A DNA stretch of 64,000 bases from Liopterus haemorrhoidalis (GCA_963971575.1 OZ020623.1:13890980-13954979), one strand, 5' to 3'; shown: positions 1 through 10,712, numbered from the stretch's first letter. Notes: generated by a model not told the origin, from the sequence alone. Translations and numbers: made by a program.

Positions 1-88
1 GTGGTATGACCTATTCCCTAGTTATAGCGAAAATTTATATTAATAAGAATTTTTTTTTTTACGAAATAACATAATATTACTAAGCATT

Positions 89-240
89 TTCGATAAACGT
101 GCCATTCGATAAATTGAGCATTCGATAAATTGATTTTCGATAAATTTACTTTCGATAAATTGATTTTCGATAAATTAATTTTCGATAAATTAATTTTCGA
201 TAAATTTGTATTCGATAAATTGATTTTCGATAAATTGACC
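89..240. repeat. 15-bp minisatellite, TTCGATAAATTGATT-type
   Basis: About ten head-to-tail units share the core TTCGATAAATT followed by a variable 4-5 bases; the first two units are 16 bp and the rest 15 bp. The array ends at the GACC at 237-240. A minus-strand ORF through it encodes only a short I-Y-R-K-S repeat and is a by-product of the 15-bp period. Confidence 0.9.
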
Positions 241-411
241 TAGAATCAATTCCGCAGGGTTCTAAATAGTAACTGTGCAAAATTTGGTTTAAATCGGTTA
301 CACGGCCTAGGAATGTATAGCGAACAAACAAACAAACAGACAATTTTTCTCTTTTATATATATAGAGAAGAAGAAGATGTCCAATTATTTTTATTATGTA
401 TTTTCTTTCTC

Positions 412-465
412 GCGTTCAAGACGCGGCGTCTTGAACGCACACACGTTTGTGTGCCGCACACAAAC
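412..465. other. Two adjacent perfect hairpins
   Basis: A 13-bp perfect inverted repeat, GCGTTCAAGACGC at 412-424 with its complement at 426-438, has a single-base spacer. It is followed at once by a second stem, GTTTGTGTG at 445-453 and its complement at 457-465, with a 3-nt loop. The block is more GC-rich than its surroundings and may be a remnant of a transposon end. No function is assigned. Confidence 0.7.
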
Positions 466-951
466 CTAACGGTCGAAGGAGAAAAGTGCAGGTAGACCAT
501 CGAATTGAAAAATAGAGCGGTTTTTGCTGTCAATGAAAGTAAGTATGGCAAAAGATTTAATAGGTAAATATAAAGTTTTGCAGTTTATTTATATTTTTTT
601 ATATTTTATATTTTTAATAAATATAAAGCAAGCCGCACACAATTGAGATAGATAAGGTATTATACTCCGCGTCTTTGGTGCTATATATTTTAGTTTGCAA
701 TGCAGTTGATGATAGTCGATGGTAATATTCGTTTAGTTCGTTCGTCACAAATATATTTAAAAATTATTATACCCAAAATTATTGTGTTCGTATGTTGTAG
801 CATATAAGTGTAACATATAAGTGTAACATTGATATTCGTGACCCCCCCCCCCTTTTGACCCTCCCATTGACCCATGAACCTATCGTTTATAGGTCAGAAG
901 TAATCACAGAAAGAAGATCACAGTAAATAAATTAATCTGATGAGTCAGTTT
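466..951. other. Intergenic, no gene seen
   Basis: AT-rich sequence without a supportable ORF. It contains a run of 11 C at 842-852 and a short direct duplication of CATATAAGTGTAA near 800-830. Nothing else stands out. Confidence 0.5.
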
Positions 952-1010
952 GATCGTTAGGTGGTAGAGCGGGCTGCCGGATTAACAATACTGCTGGTTC
1001 AAAAGTTCTG
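952..1010 (+). other. tRNA-like promoter pair, probable SINE head
   Basis: A box A-like stretch (GGTGGTAGAGCGGG, about 961-974) and a box B-like stretch (GGTTCAAAAG, about 996-1005) have tRNA-like spacing. The arms do not fold into a convincing cloverleaf, so this is best read as a decayed tRNA-derived repeat and not a functional tRNA. Confidence 0.3.
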
Positions 1011-1466
1011 CTTAGTTGAAGTAAATTTTAAATTGTGTTTTGATGATTTGTTATTTGTATATTATTATATTGATTATATTAAATACTAACATCGAAACAT
1101 TCCTTCAATATCGTGTCTTATTACACTAGATCTTTTGCTTATCATTTCTCATACCTAAATAGTCAGTCATATTTAGTCCAACACTTATTAAAAGTTGCTT
1201 ATTTACATTAGAGGATTTAGACGATTTTTTACACAGATTACATTAACTTCTTCTAATTATACTTGTGACATAATTAATTAGTTGTTTTTCATTTATACGT
1301 TTTTCAACTTATCAGATAATTCTGGGTGCTTATTCTGTCATCGAAGTTAATTTGCAAGTTCGCCCTACATTAATTAGATAGGGTTGAAAATACAATATGT
1401 GTGAAGGCGTAAAATTGTAGTAAAAATTATTTTCAAATATCTTAAGATTCTTAACATATCTTAGAT

Positions 1467-1708
1467 GCCAACGGAGTGGTCGAGCGCATTAAGTCGTGTA
1501 GTTTGGACTGGTGAAAACAGTCTGGATTGTGCGATCGGTAGTTCGATTCTCCGTTGGTGATATTATTCGGGCGAGAATAATGTATACATTACTCTCATTT
1601 CACAATCATTCACCCCTCATCCAGGTGTAGGAGTTTGCCCCCTGGCATCGGCGATTAGCCTCGTTGCAGAAATAGGTCAATGTAAAATAAATAAATAAAT
1701 TAATTAAT
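1467..1708 (+). mobile_element. SINE, tRNA-derived head, copy 1
   Basis: The first 92 nt (1467-1558) resemble a tRNA. Acceptor strands GCCAACG and CGTTGGT pair over 7 bp, box A is around GTGGTCGAGCGCATTAAG, box B is around GGTAGTTCGATTCT, and an anticodon-like stem GACTG/CAGTC encloses a 7-nt loop GTGAAAA. The non-tRNA body follows (ATTATTCGGGCGAGAATAA to GCCTCGTTGCAGAAATAGG) and it ends in an AAATAAATAAAT tail at about 1684-1708. A second copy of head and body lies at about 31345-31570, which supports a dispersed SINE family. Confidence 0.8.
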
Positions 1709-1764
1709 ATATCTTAGATAAATCTACCCCCATCTATAGATAAATATAGTATTTCAATCACCAT

Positions 1765-3890
1765 CTAACTCCACGCTTATTTTTTTAATGCTCAATTTCT
1801 AAAAAACGGGTTGGGTTGATTCCAATTTTAATGAAGAACTAACAGGTACTAACGAGGCACTAACGGATGGCCGACGGATTTTCGTTAATGCTTTCTATGT
1901 CCTGCTAACTTAATGCTTATTTTTTTGAATGCTGAATTTCTCAAAAACACTTTGGGTGGATTTCGATTTTAATGAAACACAAACAGGCACTACCGAGGCA
2001 CTAATGGTTGGCCGATGAATTTTCTTTAGTGCTTTTCATGACCTGCAAACTACACGTTAATTTTTTTGAATGCTCAATTTCTCAAAAACGGTAAGGGTGA
2101 ATTTCGATTTTAATGAAGCACAAACAGGCACTACCGAGGCACTAACGGTTGGCCGATGAATTTTCATTAGTGCTTTTCATGACTTGCAAACTGCACGTTA
2201 TTTTTTTTTAATGCTCAATTTCTCAAAAACGGTTAGGGTGGCTACAAATTTTAATGAAGCACTAACAGGCACTAACGAGGCATTAACGGATGGCCGACGA
2301 ATTTTCGTTAGTGCTTTCAGTGGACTGCTAACTTCACGCTTATTTTTTTGAAAGCTCAATTTCTCAAAAGCGGTTAGGGTGGCTTCAAATTTTAATGAAG
2401 CACTAACAGGCACTAACGAGGCACTAACGGGTGGCCGACGAATTTTCGTTAGTGCTTTCAGTGGACTGCTAACTTCACGCTTATTTTTTTGAATGCTCAA
2501 TATCTCAAAAACGGTTAGGGTGGCTAAAAATTTTAATGAAGCACTAACAGGCACTAACGAGGCACTAACGGATGGCCGACGAATTTTCGTTAGTGCTTTC
2601 AGTGGACTGCTAACTTCACGGTCGATTTTTTGAAAGCTCAATTTCTCAAAAACGGTTAGGGTGGCTTCAAATTTTAATGAAGCACTAACAGGCACTAACG
2701 AGGCACTAACGGATGGCCGACGATTTTTCGTTAGTGCTTTCAGTGGACTGCTAACTTCACGCTTATTTTTTTGAATGCTCAATATCTCAAAAACGGTTAG
2801 GGTGGCTACAAATTTTAATAAAGCACTAACAGGCACTAACGAGGCACTAACGGATGGCCGACGAATTTTCGTTAGTGCTTTCAGTGGACTGCTAACTTCA
2901 CGGTCGATTTTTTGAAAGCTCAATTTCTCAAAAACGGTTAGGGTGGCTACAAATTTTATTGAAGCACTAACAGGCACTAACGAGGCACTAACGGATGGCC
3001 GACGAATTTTCGTTAGTGCTTTCAGTGGACTGCTAACTTCACGCTTATTTTTTTGAATGCTCAATTTCTCAAAAACGGTTAGGGTGGCTACAAATTTTAA
3101 TGAAGCACTAACAGGCACTAACGAGGCACTAACGGATGGCCGACGAATTTTCGTTAGTGCTTTCAGTGGACTGCTAACTTCACGGTCGATTTTTTGAAAG
3201 CTCAATTTCTCAAAAACGGTTAGGGTGGCTACAAATTTTATTGAAGCACTAACAGGCACTAACGAGGCACTAACGGATGGCCGACGAATTTTCGTTAGTG
3301 CTTTCAGTGGACTGCTAACTTCACGCTTATTTTTTTGAATGCTCAATTTCTCAAAAACGGTTAGGGTGGCTACAAATTTTAATGAAGCACTAACAGGCAC
3401 TAACGAGGCACTAACGGATGGCCGACGAATTTTCGTTAGTGCTTTCAGTGGACTGCTAACTTCACGGTCGATTTTTTGAAAGCTCAATTTCTCAAAAACG
3501 GTTAGGGTGGCTACAAATTTTAATGAAGCACTAACAGGCACTAACGAGGCACTAACGGATGGCCGACGATTTTTCGTTAGTGCTTTCAGTGGACTGCTAA
3601 CTTCACGCTTATTTTTTTGAATGCTCAATATCTCAAAAACGGTTAGGGTGGCTACAAATTTTAATGAAGCACTAACAGGCACTAACGAGGCACTAACGGA
3701 TGGCCGACGAATTTTCGTTAGTGCTTCCAACGAAGCGTGAAGTTAGCAGTCCATTTTGAATTGTTTTTTTTTCGAAAACGGTTAGGGTGGCTACGATTTT
3801 TTATGAAGCACTAACAGGCACTAACGAAGCACTAACGGATGGCCGACGAATTTTCGTTAGTGCTTTCAGTGGACTGCTAACTTCACGGAG
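1765..3890. repeat. Satellite array, 141-bp unit (about 15 units)
   Basis: Units repeat every 141 bp (for example equivalent CACGCT ends at 2340 and 2481). From 2481 onward two variants alternate: type A carries CGCTTATTTTTTTGAATGC and type B carries CGGTCGATTTTTTGAAAGC, so the higher-order period is about 282 bp. The left units (about 1765-2190) are diverged and the central ones nearly identical. Each unit carries three direct GCACTAAC motifs followed by the inverted CGTTAGTGC, so a strong hairpin can form. Because 141 is 47 codons, the minus strand reads open from 3730 to 2198 as ten or so 47-residue repeats; this is most simply a consequence of the period and not a gene. Confidence 0.93.
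3733..3753. other. 21-bp micro-inversion inside the satellite
   Basis: Between the last two units the segment normally reading TGGACTGCTAACTTCACGCTT is present as its reverse complement. The two flanking satellite units keep their normal orientation. This marks a rearrangement junction near the right edge of the array. Confidence 0.8.
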
Positions 3891-4045
3891 CCGTATCTAG
3901 GCCGTAAAGCGAGGTATAAGTGTATAACAATATACAAACAAAAAGAGACAATTTTTTTTTAACAACAATTGTGCTATATAGACAAACAACCAAGAAGAGC
4001 TAAGCTAGAAGCTTGTCGCCCCACCCGGAAGAAAAATGTCTTATA

Positions 4046-5356
4046 CAAGGTGTCTCAAAAGAAATTTTATATTTATTTAGCTTACTGCGTGAACGCAACG
4101 TATCCGAGGGGCGCGGGGGTTATGTCAATCGGTAGCCTGGCTCTTGGGAATTCAGTCGCTATGGAGCGTTTCTCGGGAGCAGACCGCGCGTTATGCGTGC
4201 GAGAGTTTTATAAAAACGGTGATACGGCGACTGTAGCGCGTAGAAAATTCTGCAGTCTTCGAGGTTTTCGCCAATTAAATGATGCGCCAAGCATTCCTCT
4301 CATTCGACATTGGGTTAAAAAGTTTGAAGAGACTGGTACAACGCTGGATAAATCAAAATCCGGGCGACCTAGGTCATCAAGAACGGTAGAAAACGTGGAG
4401 AATGTTAATCAGTCTGTACGTGACGACCCGAACCTTTCAATTCGGAAGCGCGCAAGTGCTTTAAATGTGCATAGATCATCATTACATCGCATTATGCACA
4501 AAGACCTAAAGCTGCACCCCTACAAAATTCAATTGGTGCAAGAATCAAAGCCCCAAGATGCCAGTCAGAGGCTTAATTTCGTAAATCAGGTGATTGAGCG
4601 ATTTTCAACGTTTACCAACATTTTGATTTCGGATGAAGCTCATTTTCATCTTAATGACCACGTAAATAAGCAGAACTGCCGCTACTGGAGTGCAACGAAT
4701 CCGAAACGCAAACATCAGAAACCCCTACATTCGCCTAAAGTGACCGTATGGGCTGCGATGTCGGCGCGAGGAATTATCGGCCCTTACTTTTTTGAAGACG
4801 AAAGGGGGCGTGCAGTTACAGTGAATTCAGAGCGTTATGTGGAGATGTTAGACAACTTCTTGGTACCTGAACTGCAAAACTTTCCTGGCTATAACCAAAG
4901 AACATGGTTCCAACAGGACGGAGCAACTTCACACACGTCCAATATGTCTCTGCCACGTGTTCGTGAAATTTTCTCAGGCAAATTGATCTCCCGGAGAGGT
5001 GACATAAATTGGCCTCCACGCAGTCCAGATTTAACCCCTATGGACTTTTTCCTATGGGGTTATCTTAAATCTAAAGTTTACGCCAATAAACCGACTTCAC
5101 TGGCGCATTTGAAAGAAAATATCCGTCACGAAATGGCAGCCATCCCTGAGTCCACCTGCCGAGACGTCATAAGTAATTTTACTGTTCGATTAAATGAGTG
5201 CCGAGAACGCGAGGGTCTACATTTAGACGATATTATTTTTAAGAAATAAATCCCCAAAAAGTGTATTTTAATAATTAATAAACATTTTTTCTATATACGG
5301 CTTACTTTTTTTTTTAATCGATCCACTAAATATAAAATTTCTTTTGAGACACCTTG
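4046..5356 (+). mobile_element. DD41D mariner-type transposon, complete copy
   Basis: The 1311-bp element has perfect 26-bp terminal inverted repeats (4046-4071 and 5331-5356, beginning CAAGGTGTCTCAAAAG) and is flanked by TA at 4044-4045 and 5357-5358, the Tc1/mariner target duplication. It carries a single uninterrupted transposase ORF. The spacing of the catalytic aspartates places it in the DD41D (rosa-like) group. A closely related copy lies at 31663-32953. Intact ends, TSD and ORF make this the youngest-looking transposon in the window. Confidence 0.95.
4161..5249 (+). CDS. Tc1/mariner DD41D transposase
   Basis: Predicted 362-residue DDD transposase that would cut and paste the surrounding element at TA sites. 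The start chosen is the ATG of MERFSGADRA at 4161; the frame is open farther upstream, even through the left inverted repeat to 3969, and another in-frame ATG lies at 4122, but neither upstream extension looks transposase-like. An N-terminal helix-turn-helix region (about residues 1-65) is followed by SGRPRSS (67-73), the GRPR-type linker before the second HTH. Catalytic aspartates are in SDEAHF (D158), QQDGATSH (D253) and TPMDFFLW (D295), with 41 residues between the last two. The length matches the family. No frameshift or stop is present, so the protein could be functional; expression cannot be judged here. Confidence 0.92.
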   Translation: MERFSGADRALCVREFYKNGDTATVARRKFCSLRGFRQLNDAPSIPLIRHWVKKFEETGTTLDKSKSGRPRSSRTVENVENVNQSVRDDPNLSIRKRASALNVHRSSLHRIMHKDLKLHPYKIQLVQESKPQDASQRLNFVNQVIERFSTFTNILISDEAHFHLNDHVNKQNCRYWSATNPKRKHQKPLHSPKVTVWAAMSARGIIGPYFFEDERGRAVTVNSERYVEMLDNFLVPELQNFPGYNQRTWFQQDGATSHTSNMSLPRVREIFSGKLISRRGDINWPPRSPDLTPMDFFLWGYLKSKVYANKPTSLAHLKENIRHEMAAIPESTCRDVISNFTVRLNECREREGLHLDDIIFKK

Positions 5357-5464
5357 TATTTAACTAATACTATATATCTCATATGTCGAATCGGGCGCGA
5401 GGACTATATTCGGTTTTGAGGACAGTTTGTATACACGAGGGCTATTTTTTTTTTCAAGTTCCGT

Positions 5465-5830
5465 TTGTTCACAGTGGAGAATAAACGCAATCGTGTAATT
5501 GATGAAATGCATGAATTACGCTTCGAATTGTTGCTGCATATACTGTATATATCTAATTTGGCCCCGAGCGACTTTTTTCTGTTTCCAAACATTTCCAGAA
5601 ATAGCTCGCCGGGAAAAGATTCACATCGAACCAGGAGGTCATCGCTTTAATAGATGCCTATTATGAGGGTCTTCCGGAATTTTACTTTTTGGATGGCTTG
5701 AAAAAGTTGGAGAAACGGTGAGCGAACTGTATCGAGCTAACTGGAGACTGTGTTGAGAAATAAAAATGAATCAACCCAAAATAATAAGTTTTTCTATTGT
5801 TTTGTAAAGATTTATTGACCTACCCTCCTA
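5465..5830 (+). pseudogene. mariner (DD34D-type) transposase 3' relic
   Basis: The reading frames, with shifts, recover the C-terminal end of a mariner transposase: an ELRFELL segment, then a degraded LAPSDFFLFPN motif holding the third catalytic aspartate, and finally a segment ending in LYRANWRLC. The 3' flank (GAGAAATAAAAATGAATCAA and onward to about 5830) matches the 3' flank of the larger mariner pseudogene at 34586-37779, so both belong to one family. The N-terminal half is absent. It lies about 110 bp downstream of the complete DD41D element but is unrelated to it. Confidence 0.75.
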
Positions 5831-6297
5831 ATTATTTACGTTTATATCTTAGTTCTCCCATTGCGGACGTAAGTTAAATTGCAACTATCATCAAGTTGAG
5901 AACAATATTATCAGTAAATGCAAGATCATCATTTACTTGATGATCTTAATCTCAAGTACAGCAATGGCTTGATTACACCGTTTAACCCTGCAACAATCTC
6001 CTGTTAAACTTGGGTATTATCTTTGGTACAGTGAAGGTGAAAGGGTTAAAGCTTGATGAAGGACAAAGATAATTGACAGAACATTGTACTTATAGGTGAT
6101 CCACAATATCAGATCTTTTGACGTAGAATAAGTCTTTATTTATTATGAAATTTTTTACTATTATTTTACTATCTGACAATGTAGCAGACATGGTGTACAT
6201 GTTGGAAGAACTTTCAAGGGAAACTGAAAAAATCTGATTGAAGGTAAATATCTCTAAGACGCAATTGATGAGGAACCTAGTATTGAGTAACCATCTA
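5831..6297. other. Intergenic, no gene seen
   Basis: AT-rich spacer with a small perfect hairpin near 5924-5949 (AAGATCATCA with its complement around a short loop). No ORF with recognisable motifs. Confidence 0.5.
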
Positions 6298-7211
6298 CGA
6301 GGTGTGTAAATTAAGTAACCGGACTTTTTTATTCGTATAGAATTACAATTCAATATTATCTCCCTCAAAATAACTTCCTTGGGAAGCCACACAGCTCTGG
6401 AGACGGTTATTCCAATCCTCATAACAGTGCTGCAACTTGGATACTGGAATAGCTTTCAGCTGGTCGATTACGGACGTTTGAATGTTTTCGAGTGTCCCAA
6501 AATTATGTCCCTTGAAGTGATTTTTCAATCTTCGGAAGAGGAAAAAGTCACAATGACTCAAGTCAGTCGAATAATGAGGCTGAAGAGCCACAGGAATGTT
6601 TTTATTTGCCAAAAACTCGTTTATTGAAATTGCTGTGAAAGGTTTTTTGGAAACCATTTTTGCGCAGATTTTTCTCATCCCCTATTCATTGGTCAAAATC
6701 TGATGAACGGTAGTGTGAGTCAAATTCAACTCTTCCCCGATCATTCTGACTGTCAACCGACGATCTGAACGCACAAGATCCCGGATTCTGTAGATATTTT
6801 AATCAGTTCTTGAAGATGAAGTCCTTCCGCTGCGTGATTCATCTTCAATCAACTCTCTTCCTTCTAAAAATGCCTTAAATCACCAAGAAAAAACCTGGGT
6901 CCTTGACAAAACACTGTCTCCGTAGGCCCGCTGAAGTTTTGCAAAAATTTCCGTTGCACTGTGCCCAAATCTGAAGCAAATTCTGATAGCACTCCGTTGC
7001 TCGAAATGAATGTCATTCATTTTTAGAACGCACTAGAAAAAACTGTTTCATGAAAAAAAATCGCTACAGACAACGAAATTACTCTAGCGAGTTCAAACTT
7101 GTCCTGAATGTGTATCACATGTTCACCTGCCGCCCCTCCAAGTCTCGCGTCTCAAATATTGCCAGATCAAACGCTATGTTGCCAGTCCGGTTACTTAATT
7201 TACACACCTCG
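6298..7211 (-). mobile_element. Non-autonomous mariner with internal deletion
   Basis: Perfect 28-bp terminal inverted repeats (6298-6325 and 7184-7211, beginning CGAGGTGTGTAAATTAAGT) flanked by TA at 6296-6297 and 7212-7213. At 914 bp it is shorter than a full mariner because the middle of the transposase is missing. The exact TIRs show it could still be mobilised in trans. Confidence 0.93.
6343..7020 (-). pseudogene. mariner transposase, core deleted, two stops
   Basis: Reading on the minus strand from the ATG of MNDIHFEQRSAIRICF (7020) gives the N-terminal HTH region, the ESRSGRTSSSRTD linker, and the second HTH (MIGEELNLTHTTVHQIL). The frame then runs through MRKICAKMVSKK directly into PFTAISINEFLANKNIP and the CDFFLF motif. 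In a full mariner well over 100 residues, including the first two catalytic aspartates, lie between these parts. In-frame stops occur after SSRTD and after QILTNE. The frame is kept across the deletion, which suggests one clean excision of sequence. Confidence 0.88.
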
Positions 7212-7213
7212 TA

Positions 7214-7700
7214 TACATCGATGGCAAACAAATAAAACAGGTAGTCAGTTCACTATATATGTAAAAGTTTAAATAACAACTAATTAAGCAAAAACCATAT
7301 TATTTAATAATATTTCTTTACATTTTTTAATGAATTCGATAGAAACATTTATGTTCAACCTCGTTTGACATTTATTTGCAATGTTTGTACCCGGCATATA
7401 TGAAATCGTTCAAAAAATAGTTAAATTCACTGCCGATTTTGAGTCACTTCACTGACGATTTGACGTTATTTAACTGGTGGTGAAAAATGATTTTGCTTTC
7501 CTGAATAATATCACAAGTTCAGTTTGGTGTGATTATTATTTTGTTTTATTTTATATTCGTTTCAAAATGAAACTAGTCATCTAATAGGAAAGTAAAATCG
7601 CATACTCTTCGCTCTATCAATCAAAAGTTAACAAGCAGCATCATCTCTCCGTTGTAAATAATAAAATGGCGGTGTACGTCCAAGTCATGCCTCTGGCCAC
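7214..7700. other. Intergenic, no gene seen
   Basis: AT-rich, no supportable ORF or terminal repeat seen. It separates the mariner at 6298-7211 from the SINE-like block and the Harbinger element. Confidence 0.45.
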
Positions 7701-7775
7701 AGTTTAGCGATAACGTGATTACTCAATAGTCTCATGATTGATGAATGTCAGGGTCATGGGTTCGTATCCCATCAC
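7701..7775 (+). other. tRNA-like SINE head fragment
   Basis: Box A-like AGTTTAGCGATAACG near 7704 and box B-like GGTTCGTATCCC near 7760 are in tRNA-like order. There is no intact acceptor stem, so a tRNA-derived repeat fragment is favoured over a tRNA gene. Confidence 0.4.
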
Positions 7776-8009
7776 CACGTAGTTCCCACAATGCACTTTT
7801 ATGTAATTTCTACTTAGGAAAGATGGGGAATTTTTAATATTAACAGCATTCATTGATCAACCATTTAGGCCCGGTATTTCCATCGATTGATAAAATAATT
7901 ATCAATGGGATAAGTAGTTATCAAGGGAATAAACGTTTTTTATTCCCACAAAGGTTAAGTTAGTCGCACCGTGCAGGTACTGATAAATGTTATTCATTGG
8001 ATAAAAATT

Positions 8010-9130
8010 GATGTGAAGTGTGAATTTTCACACATTTCTGGGTTTTGCCGGTATTTAGTAACTGAATGATGATTATTTGGGATGCCAAAACAAATTTTAT
8101 ATCAAATATTTTTTTATGAATTTTAATTCAAATGCCTAATACCATTATTTAAGTTTCTAAATATGTGCAGTATTTTTTTTTATATAGCAAGGTTCATTTT
8201 GAAAATTGCGCCTATGGCTTCCACTGGTTGCTTAAATCATAAGCCCCGCCATCTAATTTCGTATACATTCAAACATAGAATTAAATCATAATTTCAACAC
8301 TTCCCACTGGTTAATAAATTTACGCTTTTAAAAATTAAATGCAAAATTTACCAAAATATAACTAGAATTTTGACAAAATAATTTAAACAAAATAAAAATG
8401 CGAAAAAAAAAATAAAATTAACATGATTCGAACTCTAGTTTGCAAATTACAAAGCTCACGACACAACCAACTACGCTATTAGAGCTACTGTTCTTGTGTG
8501 TTACATAGCGCATTAAATATTTAACATATTTTAGTTAAATATGCCAGCGCCAGAACCATTACATAAGGATACACCTTCTAGTCCAGCGTGTTACATAAGC
8601 ATAACATGTGTAAATTATTAGCAAAAAAACACAAAAAAAAAATTTCCGAAAACATAATCTGATCAAAAATTCCTGTTGTACTATTCCGTTTCACACCAAT
8701 GTACATTACTTAGAATATTTTCAGATTTTTAGTTTAAACCATCTGGGCTACAGGGTGTGGGACAAAATTTATTTGTACAATTTTGGCAAATATCGCATCA
8801 AAATAATTTGTTTTGCAAAAATAAAATTTTGATCGTTAATCCACGTACTAAGGGCTTTCATTTGATACCGTACTCAGAATTTAAAAAAAATATTTTTTTT
8901 TGATGAGCACATATTTGTTTGTATTTTTAAGGGGATATGTTTTTTAGATGTTTTAGTATTTTTCCTATGTGTGGGTCAAAGAGTTGTATAAGCATGTCAA
9001 ATTTCAACTCTCTAGGTTTAGCTGTTTGGCTACAATTTTTACCGAACAGACAGACAGACAGACAGACACAGACAGACGACAAAATGATGGTATAAGAGTT
9101 TTTTGGTCATACTTACAAACCCTAAAAATG
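8010..9130 (-). repeat. Dispersed repeat with tRNA-like block and GACA run
   Basis: Members share a tRNA-like segment, a conserved block with the words TTTGGCTACAATTT and TACAACTCTTTGACCCA (or complements), and a (GACA)n microsatellite. Here the tRNA-like part is on the minus strand at 8400-8520, with box A TAGCGTAGTTGGTTG and box B GAGTTCGAATC. Related copies lie at 15050-15545 (opposite orientation), 25410-25565 and 59744-59826. The type is unknown; a SINE or a TE-borne fragment is possible. Confidence 0.65.
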
Positions 9131-9419
9131 GCAGATTTTGACAGGCAGGTGTAAAAAAACATTTTATTGATAAATATATGCACATATTATAAGCAGATAT
9201 ACGTAAAATATATAATATAACAGGTATTGTGTACATATTAGACATACCTGTTTCCAGTATGTGTACTATTTTTATATACCTAATACCCATATCAAAAAAA
9301 AAAAAAAAAACTGAAAATAATTCTACTTTCTACTTTTTAATCTACTTTAATTTATACTGAAATAAAAAATATATATTGTCGATTATTTTTAGATAATTTA
9401 CATTTATTGTTAAAGAAGG

Positions 9420-9611
9420 ATGGATTCTGATTTTGAAGATTTGCTAGCAGATGATGATGAAGAAATTGTAGACTATTTAAAACGTCCATACATAGTTCGT
9501 GTTAGACCAAATCATATGGACCAGTGGGATGAGCAAGAATGTATTAATCGATTTCGCTTAGCGAAAAATGCATTTAATATCCTGCTCCACCAAATACTCC
9601 ACCAAATTTAA
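9420..9611 (+). pseudogene. Harbinger transposase N-terminal fragment
   Basis: 63 residues from ATG at 9420: an acidic start (MDSDFEDLLADDDEE), then RPNHMDQWDEQECINRF, RLAKNAFNILL. HARBI1-type transposases begin in this way, with the pattern RPNHF-x-E-W-D-x-x-x-F-x-x-R-F-R-L-x-K. The frame stops in an A-rich tract and the DDE domain is missing. It lies inside the element with Harbinger-type TIRs and TTA duplication, which agrees with the assignment. Confidence 0.65.
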
Positions 9612-10524
9612 AAAAGACTTTTTTTTTAAACCTTCGTATTAAATTTTCTGTTTTTTTGCATTTCTATTCTGTCCGCAGGATGCATTGAACATAATACAAT
9701 TTTTTTCCCAGACCTCTTATTTATCTTTTAGATTTACAGCGTCAGTATAACATTTTTACATTTTAACACAAAATTTACAATTTGCCTTGTTTCGGCAATA
9801 TTCAAATTTGCGCTTCTTGGGCGTTTATCGCACGTTTTTCTGTATAAAATTCAACAAAACTTTGTTTTTTTTTAGGTTATATCTACTTATTTTGTTATAA
9901 TACCAACATAAAAAAAAAACAGCTGTGGCCACCACAGGACCAACCGCCATTACAAAGTACTTAAAAAGTAACTGTTTTATAGCAACTTTTGCTAAAAAAA
10001 AAATTCGAAATATTTCTCTGTAGTGAAATATTCCAGGGATGGGGAGTCGGAGTCGGAGTCGGGAGTCGGGAGTCGAGGAGTCGAAGCTTTTTGGAGGAGT
10101 CGGAGTCGGGAGTCGGAAAAAGTTATCGACTCCCGACTCTTTGACTACATATTTATCAAGGATGAGAACAATCCGAAAGCGAAAGCAAAATACCATACTA
10201 CCAGAATTTGTTAAAGAATGGGAACAGGAACGACATTTTTTCTCTGTTCATGAACGAAAATGAAATTAAAAATATTCAATTCCGGTTTCCTTCATGCTTT
10301 TCAGTTAAAATTTTTTTTTATAATTGGTTTTTTTATAATAAAAAATTTTAGTAATATCTAATTTTTCTTTTTTTGTATACTTTGTTTATTATGTTAAAAC
10401 GAAACTAAACTGGATTTTTATTTTCTCAAGTTGTAACGGGCTTTGTGATTATTTTATGTTTCATGTAGGCAGCTAAAATCTATATGTCAAAATAAAAAAG
10501 TGACATGTTATGAAAAATAAAGTA

Positions 10525-10712
10525 CAGTCTGTTCCAAACGATTAAGCGGAACTAACTGGAATTTTCATTTTTGTAAGTTGTCATTAGCTATTTTTTATAT
10601 ATTGAAGTTGGCTTTTCCTGAACAAAATGATCAAAAGCTTAACAAAATGATCAAACGGTAAAAGTAACTAGTATTGAAAATCTAGTTCCGCCTAAACCAA
10701 AGGAACAGACTT
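10525..10712. mobile_element. 188-bp TA-flanked MITE
   Basis: Terminal inverted repeats begin CAGTCTGTTCC and end GGAACAGACTT, with GCGGAACTA-type words continuing the match inward. TA lies on each side (10523-10524, 10713-10714). A related element is at 10853-11034. Confidence 0.75.

Noticed and set aside
2198..3730. 510-residue minus-strand ORF with 47-residue repeats
   Set aside because: It is exactly the 141-bp satellite read in one of six frames; the period is divisible by three and one frame lacks stops. No start context, signal or homologue; kept only as a property of the repeat.
1765..3890. GGTTAGGG in each satellite unit as telomeric repeat
   Set aside because: TTAGG occurs once per 141-bp unit in a fixed context and not as a tandem pentamer, so it is not telomeric DNA.
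4816..5019. Minus-strand ORF inside the DD41D transposase (also 32433-32636)
   Set aside because: Antisense shadow of the transposase present in both copies.
10023..10263. Arg/Ser/Glu-rich ORFs
   Set aside because: Translation of GGAGTCGG motifs at the hAT end.
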